Shown here: positions 13,604 through 26,300 of the stretch, piece by piece
How positions within the stretch are numbered: the first letter of the stretch is position 1
Layout: each line of letters starts with the position of its first letter
Assembly: GCF_964204645.1 (NCBI RefSeq)
Contig: NC_134029.1
Location: 2,243,001 to 2,303,000 of the forward strand
Source: Tubulanus polymorphus
Taxonomy: Eukaryota > Nemertea > Palaeonemertea > Tubulaniformes > Tubulanidae
Direction of reading: 5' to 3'
Length of the DNA stretch: 60,000 nucleotides
Notes under the pieces: model-generated
The model's database searches: none
The model's input: the letters and a program-made list of their open reading frames with translations, nothing else
Told to the model about the DNA's origin: nothing
Translations under genes and position numbers: made by a program

Positions 13604-14535
13604 GTAAGATATTTCTCGCTATCATTTCGGACTAAATTGATAGATTGCCTTTAGATATACATTCTAAGATATCTAACTTTCATTAGAATAAATGTGTTCT
13701 CGACTCGTCCGAAAAATTGTCAAATAACTGAAGAGAAAAGATCATACAATTACTTTACATAATTGAGTATCGTTTACATTACATGATATTATGGAGGCTG
13801 ATTCCGACCATCGCGTAAAATTCCTGAGATACAAATCAGGGCGCCTAACTTGAGAAACGAAAAAAACGACGTTTTGAATAGAAATAGTCCCCAGCGAAAG
13901 GGTTTTAAGATATGTATTGTTAGAAGCCCTTTTCTTGACTTAAACATGTCCGAGTTTTCCCTTACGAGTCCGTGCTTAAACATTAATACATATATCTATC
14001 ATGGCGACCTTGTTGTAATGTAATCTCGCGACAGTTGAATGCGGTTCGCGGTTCATCTCGAGAAGGTGCGCTCGTTGTTGTTCCTCTATTTAGCGGTTCA
14101 TAATCTCGAGAACATCAATGAATACATAATGATTCCGTTTTACCGCGATGCATTGCTGCATTTGCCGTGATATTACACCACCGAGGCGATCGTTTGTCCT
14201 CCCGTAATGTCACCGGAGTAAAAAATCAGGTACTTTTTTTCGTGGAATCACCTCAGTCAAAGGTTCATGTCCTATCGTTAGGCCCGTTGAATTGAACCAT
14301 TGACATCTCCCCTGCAAAAATCCTATCGAAAGGGATACCCCAAATGAGCATTAATCAAATAAAGTATCTCCCCTTCGTTTTAAGAGTCAATGATTGAATG
14401 TATTTATTTCTAATGTTACGAGTCGCTGTTTCAAGTCGGCGTTGTCGCTGTTTCACTGTCGCACTTTCAAATTAAACCGAACGCTGCGTAATCATGTAGT
14501 ACTCATTTTCTACCTCACTGATCTTCATCTTATGT

Positions 14536-14590
14536 CCCTCCTCTTTCCCTCCCTCTCACTCTCCCTCCCTCCTCTCTCCCTCCCTTGCAC
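14536..14590 (+). repeat. short CT-rich tract
   Basis: An imperfect ccctccctct run similar in style to 4443-4680. No coding meaning is inferred. Confidence 0.75.
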
Positions 14591-15479
14591 AGGTCGGTTA
14601 TTTCTCTAGTTTGATTTAAGTCTGCCACTCCATAGTTAATGGAACGGGACGCGTGAAAACATCAATGTCTATTTGTTTTTAGAGCGTTAGATTGTTTTTA
14701 CAATTTCTTCTATGCAGTCTTTGTTTCACTCGATACAAGAAAGGGACTCTGTGATGATTTGTAAAATATTCTGTCACACTTCCATTTCAATTTCATTCAC
14801 TATACGCATATCATCTTCAGATTATTTCAAACTTTGGTGAAAATCTAAATTTCCAGGGTCCGGTTGGAAAAGCGGTACAAAATTCCAAAAGCGGTCGCAA
14901 TCCTAAAAGCAATTTTGTTAGAATGGCTATAGAACCAAGATGGTTTAAGACCGGTTTTAAATCAAAGACATGACTGCACAACTGGCCGCGTTATCACTTT
15001 GAAAACCGCATCCACTTGTGTCACATAAATATGTCCAGTCATCGTCTATTTATTAGATTCAATGTCATTAGGCCAGTTGTATACTAGAATCATAAAACGT
15101 TTTGGCAATGAATTCTATTTCATTTCATCTCTCGGAATTCTTGTCGAGTACAATGTCTTGACGAGTAGCTTATTGTAAACGCGTCAATTTGTTTAATCAG
15201 AAATTCTATAGCGCTATTCAGCGGAGTAGAGAAGCCTTCTCCACAGGCTGCTATTTACTGAATTGTGTCGCATGCCCGTGAAGAGCCGGTCTACACGGAG
15301 TTGCATAATTCATTAACTATAACTATTGAGTTATCCATCTATTAAACTTCTAAATTGTGGGATCTCGGGAACCCGTCGAGAATTCGCGAGGTAATTTATT
15401 CGACTGCACGAAGACGATGTAGTTTGAGGATGGAATGTGGTTTACGAACACGATGTGAATGTCTCGACAGTTGACGCGC

Positions 15480-15761
15480 TAGTAACGACACTTGCTACTG
15501 AGCTCTGGCGCGACTCGCTGTATCACCGGCAGCCAATCAGCTAGCGGCTGGTCACATGGTTGTCAGTTTTGAGCCGCGAGGAGTCTGACTGTGTCAAACG
15601 TGTTTTACCTGCGCTGTGGAATACACACACGTGCGCTTTCTCTTCGCGTCTCATCGTGTGTATTTTAACGCGTAATAAAAAAACCGGATTTTGCGGCTTC
15701 GTTCAGATATTTGGATTATACTGATTCGTGTTGCTTACTTTGTCGGTGACTTTTTTATCAG
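15480..15761 (+). promoter_or_regulatory. candidate promoter plus 5' leader exon
   Basis: The stretch is richer in C, G and CpG than its surroundings. It carries a CCAAT box (agccaatcag, 15531-15540), an E-box-like gtcacatg (15551-15558) and an initiator-like tcagtt (15564-15569). From there to a donor (atcag|gtaaag, cut after 15761) about 195 bases contain no ATG, as expected for a leader. The real start site cannot be fixed; a start near 15600-15650 would put the CCAAT box at a usual distance. The exon could splice to the acceptor at 17022, giving a secreted or membrane protein, or to the protocadherin leader acceptor at 39567. This is inference from signals only. Confidence 0.35.
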
Positions 15762-16750
15762 GTAAAGTCTAACTTCAGCTTTCAAAATGTTTTTTTTCAC
15801 TTTTCAAATTCAATAAGAATACACTTTGACAGCGTCACAAGTTTTAGATGTGTTCAGGAATGTGACTCTTGTTAAGACGTAAAGCAGACAATTTTGAAGT
15901 CAGAAATGACAGATCGGCAAAATCAAACCCGGGTATTAGAATCGAAGATCCACATTGTTTTAGTTCTGAAATGTTTAAAGTTATTTCACGTTCTTTTGCT
16001 AAGCAATGCTCATGTAGATAGATATGAATTGATATTATGTGTTGTATGGCGCTGTTCTAATATATTTTATTACGCCTTGAAATGCGCATGCAGATTGCCA
16101 CTTCGACGAGGCTCTTTCGGTGAAAGATTATTCATTGAATCTTAATTACCGTTGAAGTGTCTTTAGAGTCGATTTCAAGTTTCTCACACGCGCCGTTAAT
16201 GAACCTCTTTCATATTCCGGCAATAGACTGCAGTCACTTGAGTGGAGTGAGACAAAACTGCGCTACATTGGCAAAACATCGAAACATTAGTGCAGACGCG
16301 TGAAAGATTATTTCAAACAATCTTATAATTTCATGCCAGTATTTCTAAAGATCTCTGAGGTGAAGTATCACTGTCGGGTTTATTTCGTGGTATTTGCGGT
16401 GAGCAAAATGTCTTTGATATTTCAAGATAATCTCGACAAATACGGCTTTCGATCGTATTGACTTCTGGACTGAATGTCATACGGTCTATGCGCGGCTTAG
16501 ACGTATTCACAAAACGTCTATTACTGCCCAGTTTAACTGAAAATATTAACTCGATTTTGATCGTGTTCTTCATAATTCCTAAAGTTGGAGCTAAAAGCTA
16601 AACATTTTCTGTGTGAAACCCATAATCAGCTATTCTGCCTGAGTGGCAGCTTTTTATTGTATCAAGGGACAACGGAAATCAAGAATCTTTTTTTCTAAAT
16701 TTTGGTTGACCGAAATCTGTCATGAATAGAATACTGAATCAATTTTTGAA

Positions 16751-16796
16751 ATATTGCTTCTTCTGATATATATATTGCAATATTGCTTCTTCTGAT
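16751..16796 (+). repeat. local duplication of a 17-mer
   Basis: The string atattgcttcttctgat occurs at 16751-16767 and again at 16780-16796, separated by a short AT run. This looks like a small tandem slippage event with no further meaning visible. Confidence 0.7.
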
Positions 16797-17022
16797 TTGA
16801 ATCACAGTTCAACGAATAAATTCACATAATAACCAGAAAGTTTCTCCAATACAGTAGAAACATACAGACATACGGGTCTCGCTGCTCATATATATATATT
16901 ACATCAATACTAGCTAATATTAGTATATTAGATATGTTATGATATGGCTCCATGCTGCCAGTAATAATTGATCAAATGTAGCTAATATAAGAAAGATACC
17001 GAATCGTTACATTTTTTTTTAG

Positions 17023-17352
17023 AAAACGAGCTTCACGAATTCGCGTGTATACAATTATCCGGTGCAGTTCTATACACGCCTCGGGTTAGACTTCAAATAC
17101 ACGTCGCTCTTGCTTTTAAAAATCTCGTATAATACGCGAACATGCAAAAATTAAACCAATTATGGATATTGTTTATGGTCTGTTTGAATATTCACTTATC
17201 GCTATCTGGTATCGATTCATATTCTCTCCATTCTTTCACTAGAGATAGATTTAACACCTCTTCAAACCTCGATGGAAATATCAGTTACAGTCGAACTCTG
17301 TTAAGCCATCATTGCATTCGTCACATTTCTGAATTCGTCACTATTTTCGAGT
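17023..17352 (+). CDS. candidate first coding exon of a secreted or membrane protein (partial)
   Basis: A strong acceptor (tacatttttttttag, ending 17022) with branch-like gctaata sequence upstream opens a 330-nt exon. Its first 119 bases contain no ATG. The first ATG (17142, context gaacATG with A at -3) starts MQKLNQLWILFMVCLN..., a lysine followed by about 16 hydrophobic residues that looks like a signal peptide, with likely cleavage around residues 20-24. The frame stays open for 70 codons and leaves in phase 1 at a consensus donor (gagt|gtaagt, cut after 17352). The peptide after the signal is rich in Ser, His and Asn with two Asn-X-Ser/Thr sites and few cysteines; I recognise no family. 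Upstream, 15480-15761 could be its leader exon. I found no convincing downstream exon. Confidence 0.4.
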
Positions 17353-20300
17353 GTAAGTCATCAACATAATGATCGGCCAGGCCATGACGACAGGCTAATT
17401 TTACTAATCTGTTTTTCGAAGGAAGTTGTAACAAATGTCGTGCCTTATATAAGTCATTGGTAAAAAGTTAAGCTGAATGTGAGGCCAATAAGAATCACGA
17501 ATGCTTGATAAGAACATTCGGTGGTTACCGTAAACAAATTCGACATTTTTAGTCGCACAGTAGGGATGAAAATCCCATTCCATGAGGGATGCAATTTCTT
17601 TTTTCAAATTTACTCGATAGTCCGTAACCTGAATTGATCATTGTATCCATGTGATTATTTTGTGGCTAATCAGCGGTGATGTTTTATCGCCGAAAAATGT
17701 TTCTTCTCGCGGCAACCCGCGCTCTTGATATCGGTATGTGGCTATTGAAGATGAGTGAGAGTGGGCTATGGGGAAATCTACACACTTGAGATTCCTATAC
17801 AGAATTAGTGAAAGGAAGAATATACGAAATAACGAACGATTTTCGAATTTGAGGTGATATTTGTTCCTTTGTGTTTCAATTAGAATACGTTTCACTATTG
17901 TACGGTTGGTGTTGGGTCCTGTGTGGGTTAAGCATATGCATTGACTCATCAAAGGTCCCTATTCTTTCTCTAAACGCGACTGCGAAGGCACCATTCTACC
18001 ACTGTATCCAGGCGAATCGTGAGTTTAACTTGATTGAATAACAATTCTTTCGGGATTAAAATAAATATTTGAATTACGTATTAATCTAAATCTTAAGTTT
18101 ATCAACTTTCTCATGTTAATAGATATCCTGAGCACCTTCTTAGATTGTATTGAAATGATCGCTCGTTGATATAGAATTAAATCGAAAGATTCGCCTATCT
18201 TCGTTCGGATAATTTTCACTTTTGTATTTTACTGGTAGAAAATCGGGATTTTGTATTGTCCGTAAATAAATAAAATCGCGCTATTAGACATTGGAATTAT
18301 ATAAGACATTGATAGATGAATTTCTGAATATTTTTTGTAGGTTGATTTCAATGCAAAAATATTTTCAAACCACTTTGAATTCGAGTTATACTTTGATATT
18401 CGTACATGGATCGGATATCCGATCCAGTCGGGTCCGAAGAGTAAAAAAAGTAGATTATTTACAGTAGATTCAATCTGTCAAGCATCCTTCTGTCCGGTCC
18501 ATTAAACTATTACCTATCTACCCACGCCGTAAATAATGTTAACCATTTAATGGACATCGATGCACGAAGAAAAATCCATTTGATCATGTAAGGGGTGAAA
18601 TGAGCAAGAACATTTAGACAGATAGGGATTTATTTGATGTTTAGGGGAATGTGTTTGTTGTTTTCGAGGAAATAATATTTCGTATGTCACGAAACAATTG
18701 TACAGATATTTAGGGTATGAGCCATGGACTGAATTCGTTACAAGAAGCTTAGCGTACAACTTAAACACAAAATCTGTTTCTTGTTTCGATGTGTTTTTTT
18801 CTCGCTGCGCTTAATGAAGAACCACCATATGCCACTAAAAAACTTATGGATAGTTTTTGATTCTACACGTGTCACTCATAAATGCGCGCTATTCGACACA
18901 GCTCACCCGATCATCAGGCTATTACCTTCACTTGAAAACATTTCTAGGGAAATTTATTTATTTTAAACACAAATTCCTGCTGGCGTTTATACAGACTATA
19001 ACAAACTATTTGTATATGGGAATATTAAAAACGGGTGTGGTGCTATACCAGTAATTTACTGTTTACTACTCGTTTCCCAGTGTCTATTTGATCTTGTCTT
19101 CGTACACGAGGTCAAAGTGAGAACGCAATCAAATTGAAGGTATAGCGTTCCCGAATTCCTCCGTGATGTTAACTCTTTCACAGCATTCAAAGGACAGCTA
19201 AAACATTTATCGCCATGTCATCACATGTTTCTGGGGGAAAGCACCTTTGATAATGGTTCTACTTTTATCAAGGCGCTACAAATGTTTAATCCTATCCTCT
19301 TCTATCTTATCCTTTGCTAAATACGTATTGTGGTTTATGTTTTTAGACTCATCGAGATAATGCTATTTCTAGTCGTATTCATACGTTCATCTATCCTTTG
19401 AATACAGAAAATATCACTCTGTTATCGAAGCGTTATAAGCCGGGGTCATATATATCTGGACAAAATTTCTTATTCTTGATGGTCGTGTATATACATATAT
19501 ATATATATATATGTATTGCCATCGCTTTAAGTTCTTCATACGCGCCGCCATCTTAAACCATATCTTGTCCCCTGGCTGTTCTTCCGCTAAAATTGCTAGC
19601 CTATCGATTATTGCTGGTCTGTTTTTATCGTTGATTGCCTCAATGGCTTCGGAACGTAGCGGTATTTTTTAGTGCGCAGTGATTTAGAAGTCTCCTTTCT
19701 CTCTTTCCCCATTCGAAATTTTTAATCAAAACCCAGCATAGGACAGGTGAAATTGAAAACAATCTAAATTCACGATCTATATAAGCAGAAAAAAACACGG
19801 CAAACAACATTCTTTCTTTTCGTTACTATTCAATTTCTTTCAAGACTGTGTTAGACTTGATATACACTATTTACATATGGTTTGTCGCTGATGTATATAA
19901 TATATATATATATATATTCATTGAGTCGGAAATATGAAGTAGGCCTAACGTTCTTTGCGCTTGAAGGTAACTACGAACGCTGAACAATAAATTGTTTCTT
20001 GTTTGAAAGTTTCATCTATAAAAAGCTATTTTCCAGTCACGTGGCGGAGTTTTTGCCGGGAGTCACTTGAAAATCAATTCATGTCATTTACAACATCCTG
20101 CGTGGCAGTTCGGGCGATATAGAATAGAATATTCTCCTGTGGAACATGCACGTGAAATTGTTTATTAGCCTTTGGTGTAACCTTCTCTGCTAGTTCGTTA
20201 TGTTGTAAAACAAGCTGTGGATTAAAATCAATTTTCTGCTCATTTCTAATCAGTTAGATTTTCGATTTTTCTGTCGTCACCTGCAGTTGATAAATACACA

Positions 20301-23300
20301 TAATAGACTCAATGACTTTTGTAATAAACGGTGAAAACAAAACAAATGGTTCATTATTGATAACTAAACGTAGATTCAAATATTCAGAGCTGAATTCAGT
20401 TATATACTCGAAGCCCAATATCTGTTCAAATATTGAGGGTAATTTCATTTTCCAATAACATGTAGTCAAGCATCAAGCTACGGGGATTGATTCCTCTCCT
20501 GTATCCAGAATTTAGTGAAAACCATCATCATTTTCGTATTAAACCACTTTGATATTACCGCAATGGAATCTCACAAGTCGATAGGTTATTTTTTTAGTTT
20601 CCCAATTGAACATACCCGTTTCGACAACTGCTCTACTTGTATACTGAATATCATATACTGGCAAATGGAAATATAAAGACAATAATGTATTAATGCGTAG
20701 ATTCTGGCGCTATTACATTCTTCATATTGATGACATTATCAACAGTTCTACTGTTATGTATAAGATTGTCTTGTGCGAGGAACGGAATAAAGATATGATT
20801 TGTATTGACCTGAATTGCTGCTTCACCGGTGACAATCGAGAAGAAAACGCCGCACACGCGACATGTAACTAGGAAGCGCTGGACAGTGGTTATAGTTCGT
20901 CATTAATTATCTATTTCGTGGCTTTGTTCGCTAACGACTGCCAGTCGGCTTCACATCTCAATAATGAACACGTTCTATTGTTCCCATGTCTATGACATAT
21001 AGGTAATAATATACGTATTGAGGTGCACTTTCGTATTAATGATTATCTTTGCCTCTCGCAACAACGGGACTGGACATCGCTGTCTTCGATTTTATCAGTT
21101 TCGTTTCGTTTATATGACTCAAACGGGACGAATTCCCAGCGCAGTAAAGGGGAACCAGAAGTCGACGTAATACATCGTAATGAGAATTTCTGCTTGATTT
21201 GATAGATTCACAACCTCCAGTAATTTACGAATCATACAGACGAGTTCGTTCTGCATGTTTGTCTCCCATTGTACGCGGGTCATAATAAAAACAGGTTAAT
21301 CGAATTGATTCGACATACCGTAATAAGTTTAGTGTAAAAATCAATTGGGCGAGTATTCGGTATCGACGATTTTATCAGGCGTTTATATTCGGTGTCGGAG
21401 TTTGTTTTGCAGCAGAAAAGATCAACGAGCATAGACTCCCCTATGTTCACGCGCCCAACCGCTGAATGGCCCTTGACGTGCGTTGTGCCTGTTCCTATGG
21501 TTTTTTTTTTGCGCACTGAAAAAAGGGACGTCAAGTGTCGAGTTTTGAGAGATCTCTTTGTCTTCTGAAATTGATGATTATATTAAGTTTCACGTACATG
21601 ACCGCAATCAGTCCAATATTTATATGAACAGCTGTGAACACTTACCATCAGAGAAGTAGTTTTTAGTTTTTGAAATGTGAATATTGTATTTGAGTTTTTG
21701 ATAGTCCATACATATTCATCATTACACAATATACAATGTATGTTATACAACGTATGTTCACGACTATATTGAATGCAGTTTTTCGAACGTTTCCAATTTG
21801 TGCGTTTTATTATAAAAGGTGAGCTTTTTTATTTCACTTTGAAATGAAGTTACTCTTGTGTTTAGGATTTTGTCACCAGTTCTTGTTGACAGAATTCACT
21901 CAACAAATTGTGTGTCGTAGAATGTCTAATACTTCCGCTACTTACAAGTTACGCAATTTCCTCGGTTTCTTCTGATTCTAATCGGAGTAATTCCTTTTTG
22001 GGTCGATTTTCGTCTAAATAGATGAACCTGGTGTAGATATCGGAAATATACGCTCACCAGGAGCATGAAGCCGACATAACGTGATGTGGGATCGGTATCT
22101 ATAAGACAGATCCATGCAGACCACTCTGTGTTTGTATGGTATGTATTTGTCAGGTGAATTAATGTGTCAGAAAATGTCAACGTAGAAAAAATGTCTGCGA
22201 AGAGCAATTGTGATTTGTTAACGATGCGTCGTGCGGTTCTAGCGGTTATCGAGTACAACGAATATAATATCCCTAGGTATCTTTTCTCATTCCTGATGTT
22301 ATCGGCGTATTGCATTATTGTTACTTTAGTTAGATCGATTCCGTTCGATGGCTTGCTGGCGTATTGTCGGTTGGGAAATTGTTTCGCGTATCCCGCTGGC
22401 TCCTGTGTTTAATAGTCAGTGACAGCTCGCAGATTCTGAACCCCATCTGTCGCTGGGCGACTATTGACTTATTAATGATGTTATGATTTTTATTCGTACT
22501 GGGATTGATAACAAATCGATGTGGCATTCCGAGTCCTGTGAGGGCGTTCAAGTCCAGGTATATCCGGTGCTAAAATAACTGTGTGAACTTCTACGATACC
22601 GAGGGACTTTAATCTTTTCGGGATTGATATCTTTTGATCCATAAATACTATTCCTCTTCCTTTCATTGTGGGTTTTTGATGCCACGTAATAAATTATGAA
22701 GTTCAAATGTACGTACGGCATGTCCTGTATATACAGCAGTTTATCTGTAAATAAGTCGAGTAACGACGTTAATGATGAAATCATGAATAAACAATAGACT
22801 ATTGCATAATTGAAGGTAAGACTGTGATCGAGAGACGCGAATCGCTCGCACGAATTAGGTGTCAGACCACAACTCATCCATCCCTATAGAGGCATTTTGA
22901 TTATTTTATGGTGATAGTTGTCCAGGTATTTAAGTAATGGTTTCGGTTCTACGCCGTAATTGCTTTTCCTGGGTTGAATTTAGATTATGAACGAAATATA
23001 CACGGAAGAAATCCTCTTGCTTGGACCGCGTAACCTCGCTACATACGTCAGACAATCGCATGCGTAGACACTGATATCGGCAATTTATTCATCGATCAGG
23101 ATTCAGGTCCACAGTTTGAATTTCACTTTTGGAAAAAAAATTCGCAAATAAATTGAACTCAACTCATTCAGGACCCGGTTTCATAACGGTCGTCTCGGAT
23201 GGGCTTGATTCAACCCTTGATTCTATTGGAATTTAGTTGATTTTCAATGTTTCAATCCTTGTTTCCGTGGAACTAGATTCATTGATCACCGAATTCACGA

Positions 23301-26300
23301 GTTCATTAAATACTCTACTGTATATGAAGCCATCAGTTAATAGTCAGAAATCTGGCTTGTTAGTGATGTAATCAGCATGACTAGCCTTCAATCCCGGAGG
23401 CATTTCAAATATCATTGATCCTCAACGAGATGAAGATTCTACAACTCAAGATTCCATTGAGAATTCATTTTCCTGATTCGATTAAGAAATTACTGCCCCG
23501 GGGCAATTTCGCCGCGGCGGTTTAAACTCATCATCGGAATCTTGGTCACAAGGAAACTTTCACTGAGGATTCGACAGTTTTTGTATGAATAATCATCACA
23601 CACCCGGTTTAATACTGGTGCATTGCGATACTGGTGCGTTTATAAGGGCAGGGCACCAAACCAAAACCAAATCCTTCAACCAAATTTTTAAAATGAGTGA
23701 CAGCGACCATCCCTAATTCAAGATAAAACATTTTAAATGAACTAACTTCAAACCTGAATGAACGCGGACTGTGGGAGTGCTGCCACACTTAGCAGCCATC
23801 AAACAAACAAAAATCAAAAACCGTTTTGAATTTCATCAATTATTAATTTCAATATTTCCAGCGCTTTTTTGAATCGGAAACTTTTTCGCTTTCGTCTTAG
23901 ATTCACACTGCAGTTTCCATGGCGATAGAAACGCGGCTCTATCCTGAAATTAGACAATATTCTATTGGATAGCGATGTCAGAAAAATTAGCGGCAAATTT
24001 CAATTTTATTGAATCTGGTGCGTGTTTAATAGCGACCTGCTTTATGTATATTCAGCTCACAAGTTTGAAAAATCGTTTGTTTATGTTTCAAAAAAGATAT
24101 TTGATCGCTTCGAAGCGCTGTTGATTTTGTAAATAATTTTCTGGGATTTTTTTTTTGGTTTAGAAATGCTGTTGTCGCGTTCATTTGAAATTCTAACCCG
24201 GCGGTGTCAGATGCGCGGTTTCATCTTCGCAAGAGGTGCTAAAATATTCGATTGCCGATCGATATCATACTGAAAATAAAACCGGAAATCTGTCGAAAAA
24301 AGATTGCTCGTTCAATAGCGATTTCCCGATTAAAAAAGTGTTGAAATTCGCAGTTCGCGAAAATAATCGAAATTCTGACCGTTGAACATTTTAGAAAAAA
24401 GTGTATCTAAGATCGGTTGGAGTGATTACGAGTTCGAATTACAACCAGTGGTAGCATTCAGTTTCATTCATTTTCATTGAGTCATCGACGGCGTAGGAAA
24501 AAGTGAAGTTTGAAATTGAAAAGAGCTCGCTGGCTGTGTACGATCACGACGACTGCTGTTTATTGGAGACTGCTCTCACCAAGTTGACTGAAAACTTCGA
24601 TAAATATTGACATTGTCTGTAACAGTAACTTCAGCCATGTTTGCTTAAGTTTTCAGTGTTTAATCGAGAGCTCGCGTCGAAATGGTTGCGCTTTAAAAAC
24701 TGTTTGCTATTGAGCTCCACACTATTGAACTTTCAGTTCGTGTCGTGACAATTTTTTCTATTCCCAGTTCACAATGAATTGTTGTGTGCGAGTCTGTATT
24801 TATGATACGCGTAGTTTCCAGGACTTGAGATGATTTATTTTAAAGGTTACGGCCAACTCTCAAATCAAAGACATTCACGGTTAACCCTTTCTTTCCCGAC
24901 TTAGAATAATTCTTGAATCAGGTGGATGATTGTTGCTGTAATGGCTGGTTTTACTTTGATAATATATTTCGCCGATGAGTCGTTTCAATAACTCGAAAAT
25001 CTCGTAAATCCACCTTCTCTTCGAATTGGTAATCATCCCACTTGTTAATTCCTCTGATCTCGAACCAACACCTCTCTACCATTTCTATTTGAACATGTGT
25101 TAGAATTGTTTATTTAAGTTATATCTAATGCAGCTGTCCAACTTAATACATTTGTTTTCAATATATCAAAATATATCTCATCTAAAATTGGAACGTTTCG
25201 GTTCCGCATTAATCAAAACACACATATTCATAGAATTTACGTTGGTCGCCATATTTCCAAAGCACCTTATCCTTAAGTGATAAACCATCCTAGAAAACGT
25301 CTAGCAGTTCAGAGTCTACTTCACCCTGTAGTTCGTGCATGATATAAAGTTTGTTGATTGACTGATTTGTGGTTGGATATTCCAACTACAGATCTGTTGA
25401 TTTAAAGAAAAAGAAATTGATTTCATCAAAATGTAGTTTTCAGTAATACGATGTTTCTAGAATGTTATGTACGAGAGGCCTATGTATATTGTTTATTGAT
25501 ACATAACGCCTATTGATTGCAAAACGAAAATAGTGGCGATACCATGGTTATTATCGATCATGCTCGACACCTAGTCGACATATATGTAGATTCTATGAAT
25601 AAAACAAAAGATCTTGTCATCTTGAAAGGGGTTAAAAGAGTACTGATCTTGCACTCAACCAGTGCTAACGAGACCAAGTTCATCAGTGGATTGAGTAAGA
25701 TGTCTATATCTCCCACCTCCTGCTCTTAGTATTTGTGATGGTATCAAACGCGTCGAGAATCTATAGCTCACGAGCAGTTTTACAGTATGGTTCATACGTC
25801 TTTGCGGCCTATGAATGAATGATGTTCTCCGGCTTCCCACAGGTCCAGGGAGAAAAGAGTACGACGTCTAGCATTTCATAGACTTACAGGTTTCACTAAA
25901 CGATGAAAACCATCGCCATACTGAATCGGTTCTTCGGTAACGTATGGCTCGAATGTGATAAATTTGACACCGGGGACAATACGGCTCTGTACCGTTTTTT
26001 GTTAGCAGTCATGTCGGCCGTTGCGGCAGCAATTCAATCAGTATGAGTCGGTGTGACAGGTCATCTCGTATCATTGCTGTAACTGCGTCGCCGCTGTCTC
26101 TGCGCTTTCAGTACAAATATGATGAATAATGAGCCGGTCTTTCTAATGTAGCATTTAGCGTGATTGGAAATAATGAAAGGCCGCTGACTTGTTCGTTTGG
26201 CCCCGTGCTCAGCGCGCGTGTCCCTAGCGTATTGCGCTTTATAAGTGTCATCAACATTGCTATCATTGGAATTAGCGGGTATAACGACCTATCTAATGTA

